A stretch of DNA of 39,771 nucleotides, from assembly GCA_002457315.1 (NCBI GenBank), contig NTKI01000013.1:1-39771 (forward strand), written 5' to 3'. The stretch is from Rhodothermaeota bacterium MED-G19. Lineage in GTDB: Bacteria; Bacteroidota; Bacteroidia; Cytophagales; MED-G16. Below, one piece after another: positions 37,320-39,771 of this stretch (position 1 is the stretch's first letter; every line of letters starts with the position of its first letter). Both the position numbers and the translations under genes were made by a program. Under the pieces are notes generated by a model that was given only the letters and a program-made list of their open reading frames with translations, was not told the origin of the DNA and did not search any database.

Positions 37320-37763
37320 ATGGCTTTTTTCACAGGCGAACATGAGTGTAAATTAGATGCTAAGGGTAGACTGGTCTTACCTTCCAGGTTAAAATCAGTC
37401 TTGCCTTCAGCTTCTAAGAATAGCATAGTTGTTAGGAAAGGATTTGAGCCTAATCTAATTATATATCCTTTAAGTGAGTTTCAAAATATTTATGCAAGAA
37501 TTAATTCTCTTAATGAATTTAGTTCTGAACAAAGAAAATTAAAAAGAAATTTATTTAGTAGTATATCCCAGGTAGATCTTGATTCAAATGCTAGATTTTT
37601 AATTCCAAAATCAATGATTTTACATTGTGGGCTTGAGAAAGAAGTAATACTTATAGGTGTAGGAAATATAATTGAACTTTGGAATCCAATCATTTATAAA
37701 AAGAATTTAATCAAAAACTCTGAAGAATTTTCTAAGCTAGCTCAAAAATATCTTGATGTATAA
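37320..37763 (+). CDS. mraZ: Transcriptional regulator MraZ
   Basis: MraZ is the DNA-binding repressor encoded first in the dcw (division and cell wall) cluster. The 147-residue protein has two AbrB-like SpoVT halves: FTGEHECKLDAKGRLVLPSRLK at the N-terminus and ISQVDLDSNARFLIPKSMI in the middle, each with the Asp-x-x-(Gly/Asn)-Arg signature. Its expected binding sites, three TGGG-type repeats, lie just upstream at 37237-37266. rsmH follows after 6 bp. Confidence 0.96.
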   Translation: MAFFTGEHECKLDAKGRLVLPSRLKSVLPSASKNSIVVRKGFEPNLIIYPLSEFQNIYARINSLNEFSSEQRKLKRNLFSSISQVDLDSNARFLIPKSMILHCGLEKEVILIGVGNIIELWNPIIYKKNLIKNSEEFSKLAQKYLDV

Positions 37764-37769
37764 TTTGTT

Positions 37770-38672
37770 ATGAAATACCATGTTCCAGTACTACTTAATG
37801 AATCAATAAAAGGATTAAGTATAAAGCCCGAAGGAACATACGTTGATCTTACTTTTGGTGGAGGTGGACATTCAAAATTAATTTTAGAAAAGTTAAACAG
37901 TAAAGGAAAATTATTTTCTTTTGATACAGATACGGATGCAATAAAAAATAATCCAATTTCTCAAGATAATTTTGAATTAATCAATAGCAATTTTAAATTT
38001 TTTGATCTTTATCTTAAAAACAAGGGTATTTATGAAGTTGACGGTATTCTTGCAGATCTTGGTATGTCATCATATCAAATAGATAATTCAGAAAGAGGTT
38101 TTTCTTATAAAGGAGATTACATGCTTGACATGAGAATGAACAGCGAAATAGATTTATCTGCAGAAGATATTCTAAACGATTATGATCAAAAGGATCTCCA
38201 AAATATTCTCTTTAATTATGGTGATATAAAAAATTCAAGATTCATAGCAGAAAATATAGTCTATTTTAGGAGTAGTAAGAGAATTAAGAAAAATTCTGAT
38301 TTGATTGAAATTTTAAATAAAATTTTTGACAAAAAAGTATCTTTTAAATTCTTATCAAAATTATATCAAGCAATAAGGATAGAAGTAAATGATGAAATTA
38401 ATTCTTTAAAGGAGATGCTTAAAAAAACTATAAATCATCTAAAAAATAAAGGTAGGTTGGTCATTATATCATACCATTCTATTGAAGATAGATTAGTTAA
38501 AAACTTTATTAATAAATCAAATTTTCTTCCGGATTATGAAAAGGATTTGTATGGTAAAAAAGTTGAATTTTTTAAAAGGGTAAATAAAAAGCCATTAACT
38601 CCTACATTTGAAGAAGTAAAAGAAAACCCAAGATCAAGAAGTGCTAAATTAAGAATTGGCGAGAAGATATGA
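37770..38672 (+). CDS. rsmH: 16S rRNA m4C1402 methyltransferase
   Basis: RsmH (MraW) N4-methylates C1402 in the 16S rRNA decoding centre. The 300-residue protein begins YHVPVLLNESIKGL, has the SAM motif VDLTFGGGGHSKLILEKL, then ADLGMSSYQIDNSERGFSY and MLDMRMN, and ends with ISYHSIEDRLVKNF and NPRSRSAKLRIGEK, all conserved in the family. It sits between mraZ and ftsL in the standard dcw order, and its stop overlaps the ftsL start by 4 bp (ATGA). Confidence 0.98.
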   Translation: MKYHVPVLLNESIKGLSIKPEGTYVDLTFGGGGHSKLILEKLNSKGKLFSFDTDTDAIKNNPISQDNFELINSNFKFFDLYLKNKGIYEVDGILADLGMSSYQIDNSERGFSYKGDYMLDMRMNSEIDLSAEDILNDYDQKDLQNILFNYGDIKNSRFIAENIVYFRSSKRIKKNSDLIEILNKIFDKKVSFKFLSKLYQAIRIEVNDEINSLKEMLKKTINHLKNKGRLVIISYHSIEDRLVKNFINKSNFLPDYEKDLYGKKVEFFKRVNKKPLTPTFEEVKENPRSRSAKLRIGEKI

Positions 38673-38989
38673 AAGTAAAGGAAAAAATTGAAGAAGCTAT
38701 AAAATCATTAAATATTGAATTGCCCAGTTCTTTAAATTTAGATATCTATAAAATATTTTATTTATTATTCTTTTTAATTATTTATATCAGCAACCAACAC
38801 TCTGTCGAAAAACAAATAAGAGAAATAAATAAGTTAGAAAAAGAAGTAGAAGAACTCAGAACAGATTATGTGACATTAAATAATAATTATATGTTTTCAA
38901 GAAAAGAGTCTGAAATTTTAAAAAGAGTAAAGGAAATTGGTTTAGTAAATTCTAAACTACCACCTGAAAGAATATCTAATAAAAAATGA
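38669..38989 (+). CDS. ftsL: FtsL-like cell division protein
   Basis: This 106-residue bitopic protein has a short cytoplasmic N-terminus, one membrane segment (IFYLLFFLIIYISNQ, about 28-43) and a periplasmic coiled coil (VEKQIREINKLEKEVEELRTDYVTLNN), matching FtsL in size and shape. FtsL with FtsB and FtsQ activates the FtsWI septal synthase. Sequence conservation in this family is low, so the call rests mainly on position between rsmH and ftsI and on topology. It overlaps both neighbours by 4 bp. Confidence 0.88.
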   Translation: MKVKEKIEEAIKSLNIELPSSLNLDIYKIFYLLFFLIIYISNQHSVEKQIREINKLEKEVEELRTDYVTLNNNYMFSRKESEILKRVKEIGLVNSKLPPERISNKK

Positions 38990-39771
38990 ATATCAAGAAA
39001 GAGATTTTATTAAGAGTTAAGGTAGCCTTTGTAGTTGTAATTATTATAAGTTTGGGTATTGTTTATAGTATATTCGATTTACAATTTATCGAGGGAGAAT
39101 TTTGGCAATCAAAATCTGAAAATATTAATTTTAAATATGAAAAAATTAAAGCTAGTAGAGGAAATATTTTGTCAGATGATGGTAGTATTTTGGCAACTTC
39201 TCTTCCTTTCTATAATGTTGCTCTAGATCCATCCATACCCAACAAATCATTATTGGAAAATGATTTAGATTCTTTGGCATTATTATTATCATCTTTTTTT
39301 AAGGACAAGAGTAAGAGTGATTATAGAAATAATATTCTAAATGCCAGAAAGAATAACAGAAGATATCTTCTCCTAAATAGAAAAAAAATTGGGTATCAAG
39401 AAAAAAAAATATTATCTAAATGGCCAATTTTTAGAGAAGGAAGGTTAAATGGCGGAGTAAGATTTGATAAAATGGATGAAAGATATAGGCCATTCTCAAG
39501 ATTAGGTTATAGGACAATAGGTTCGGTTGATGAAAATAACAAAGGAACAGTTGGAATTGAATATAGTTTCAACACATTTCTTAATGGTATGGACGGAGAA
39601 ATTTTAACTCAAAAAATTGCAGGAAATTATTGGAGACCAATTTATAATGGTAATGAGGTTCAACCTAAAAATGGTTTTGATGTAATTACCACTATAAATG
39701 TTAATCTACAAGATATAGCTGAATCAGCTTTATTAAAAGGATTAAAATACAATGATGCAGATTATGGCTCT
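38986..39771 (+). CDS. ftsI: Penicillin-binding protein FtsI/PBP2x-like, partial (C-terminus off the window)
   Basis: I translated this from the ATG at 38986, which overlaps the ftsL stop by 4 bp; the frame is open for 262 codons to the window end. The N-terminus has one membrane segment (VAFVVVIIISLGIVYSIF). It is followed by the PBP dimerisation domain: IKASRGNILSDDGSILATSLP (the R-G-x-I-x-D-x-x-G motif), RPFSRLGYRTIGSV, GTVGIEYSFNTFLNGMDGE, and GFDVITTINVNLQDIAESAL. The transpeptidase domain with the SxxK serine lies beyond the window. FtsI crosslinks septal peptidoglycan. Confidence 0.93.
   Translation, partial: MNIKKEILLRVKVAFVVVIIISLGIVYSIFDLQFIEGEFWQSKSENINFKYEKIKASRGNILSDDGSILATSLPFYNVALDPSIPNKSLLENDLDSLALLLSSFFKDKSKSDYRNNILNARKNNRRYLLLNRKKIGYQEKKILSKWPIFREGRLNGGVRFDKMDERYRPFSRLGYRTIGSVDENNKGTVGIEYSFNTFLNGMDGEILTQKIAGNYWRPIYNGNEVQPKNGFDVITTINVNLQDIAESALLKGLKYNDADYGS

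Overview
The window is a strongly AT-rich, almost fully coding piece of chromosome from a member of the Bacteroidota, probably a streamlined marine Flavobacteriales- or Cytophagales-like lineage. The evidence is gene content and signals: a PorP/SprF type IX secretion protein, a DUF4290-murA pair, DUF6702, FtsK followed by LolA, a type-2 PyrF, SpII lipoproteins, TAnnTTTG (Bacteroidota -7) elements, and no obvious Shine-Dalgarno sequences. The genus cannot be named from the sequence alone. I found no tRNA, rRNA, CRISPR array, insertion sequence or phage gene, and no gene-free stretch longer than 150 bp.

Layout. 1-3067 (minus): a partial NTF2-like lipoprotein, an FkbM-type methyltransferase and a large exported protein with Ig/cadherin-like and coiled-coil parts. 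3136-3711 (plus): START-domain protein. 3708-5653 (minus): DUF4290-murA, where MurA has Asp in place of the fosfomycin-target Cys. 5722-8672 (plus): UvrD/PcrA helicase and polyphosphate glucokinase. 8673-9535 (minus): aroQ-rnhA. 9569-16343 (plus): xerD-pyrD-ftsK-lolA-pyrF-trhO, covering chromosome dimer resolution, pyrimidine synthesis, lipoprotein traffic and tRNA modification.

16330-24846 is the main catabolic part. One minus-strand operon encodes a GMC oxidoreductase, its Tat/lipoprotein-type small subunit and an acyl-CoA ligase. A second encodes glutaryl-CoA dehydrogenase, a monoacylglycerol-lipase-like hydrolase, a DUF1080 (3-keto-disaccharide hydrolase family) lipoprotein and a periplasmic M20 amidohydrolase. 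A lone DUF6702 gene lies between them. The GMC/small-subunit pair with the DUF1080 protein suggests periplasmic 3-keto-glycoside chemistry, which is the best candidate for an incompletely described system here.

24997-39771 is mostly housekeeping: gyrB overlapping a secreted M1 metallopeptidase, topA, glycerate kinase, porP/sprF, a Ste24-type M48 protease, a PlsB-like acyltransferase, a polyprenyl diphosphate synthase, and the start of the dcw cluster (mraZ-rsmH-ftsL-ftsI). Three 10-bp MraZ-box repeats lie upstream of mraZ. ftsI runs off the end.

Two features run through the whole window. All six convergent gene pairs abut or overlap, leaving no room for an intergenic terminator, so noncoding DNA is concentrated in the seven divergent gaps. 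Several starts have a -7 promoter element only 3-4 nt before the ATG, suggesting leaderless or nearly leaderless mRNAs.
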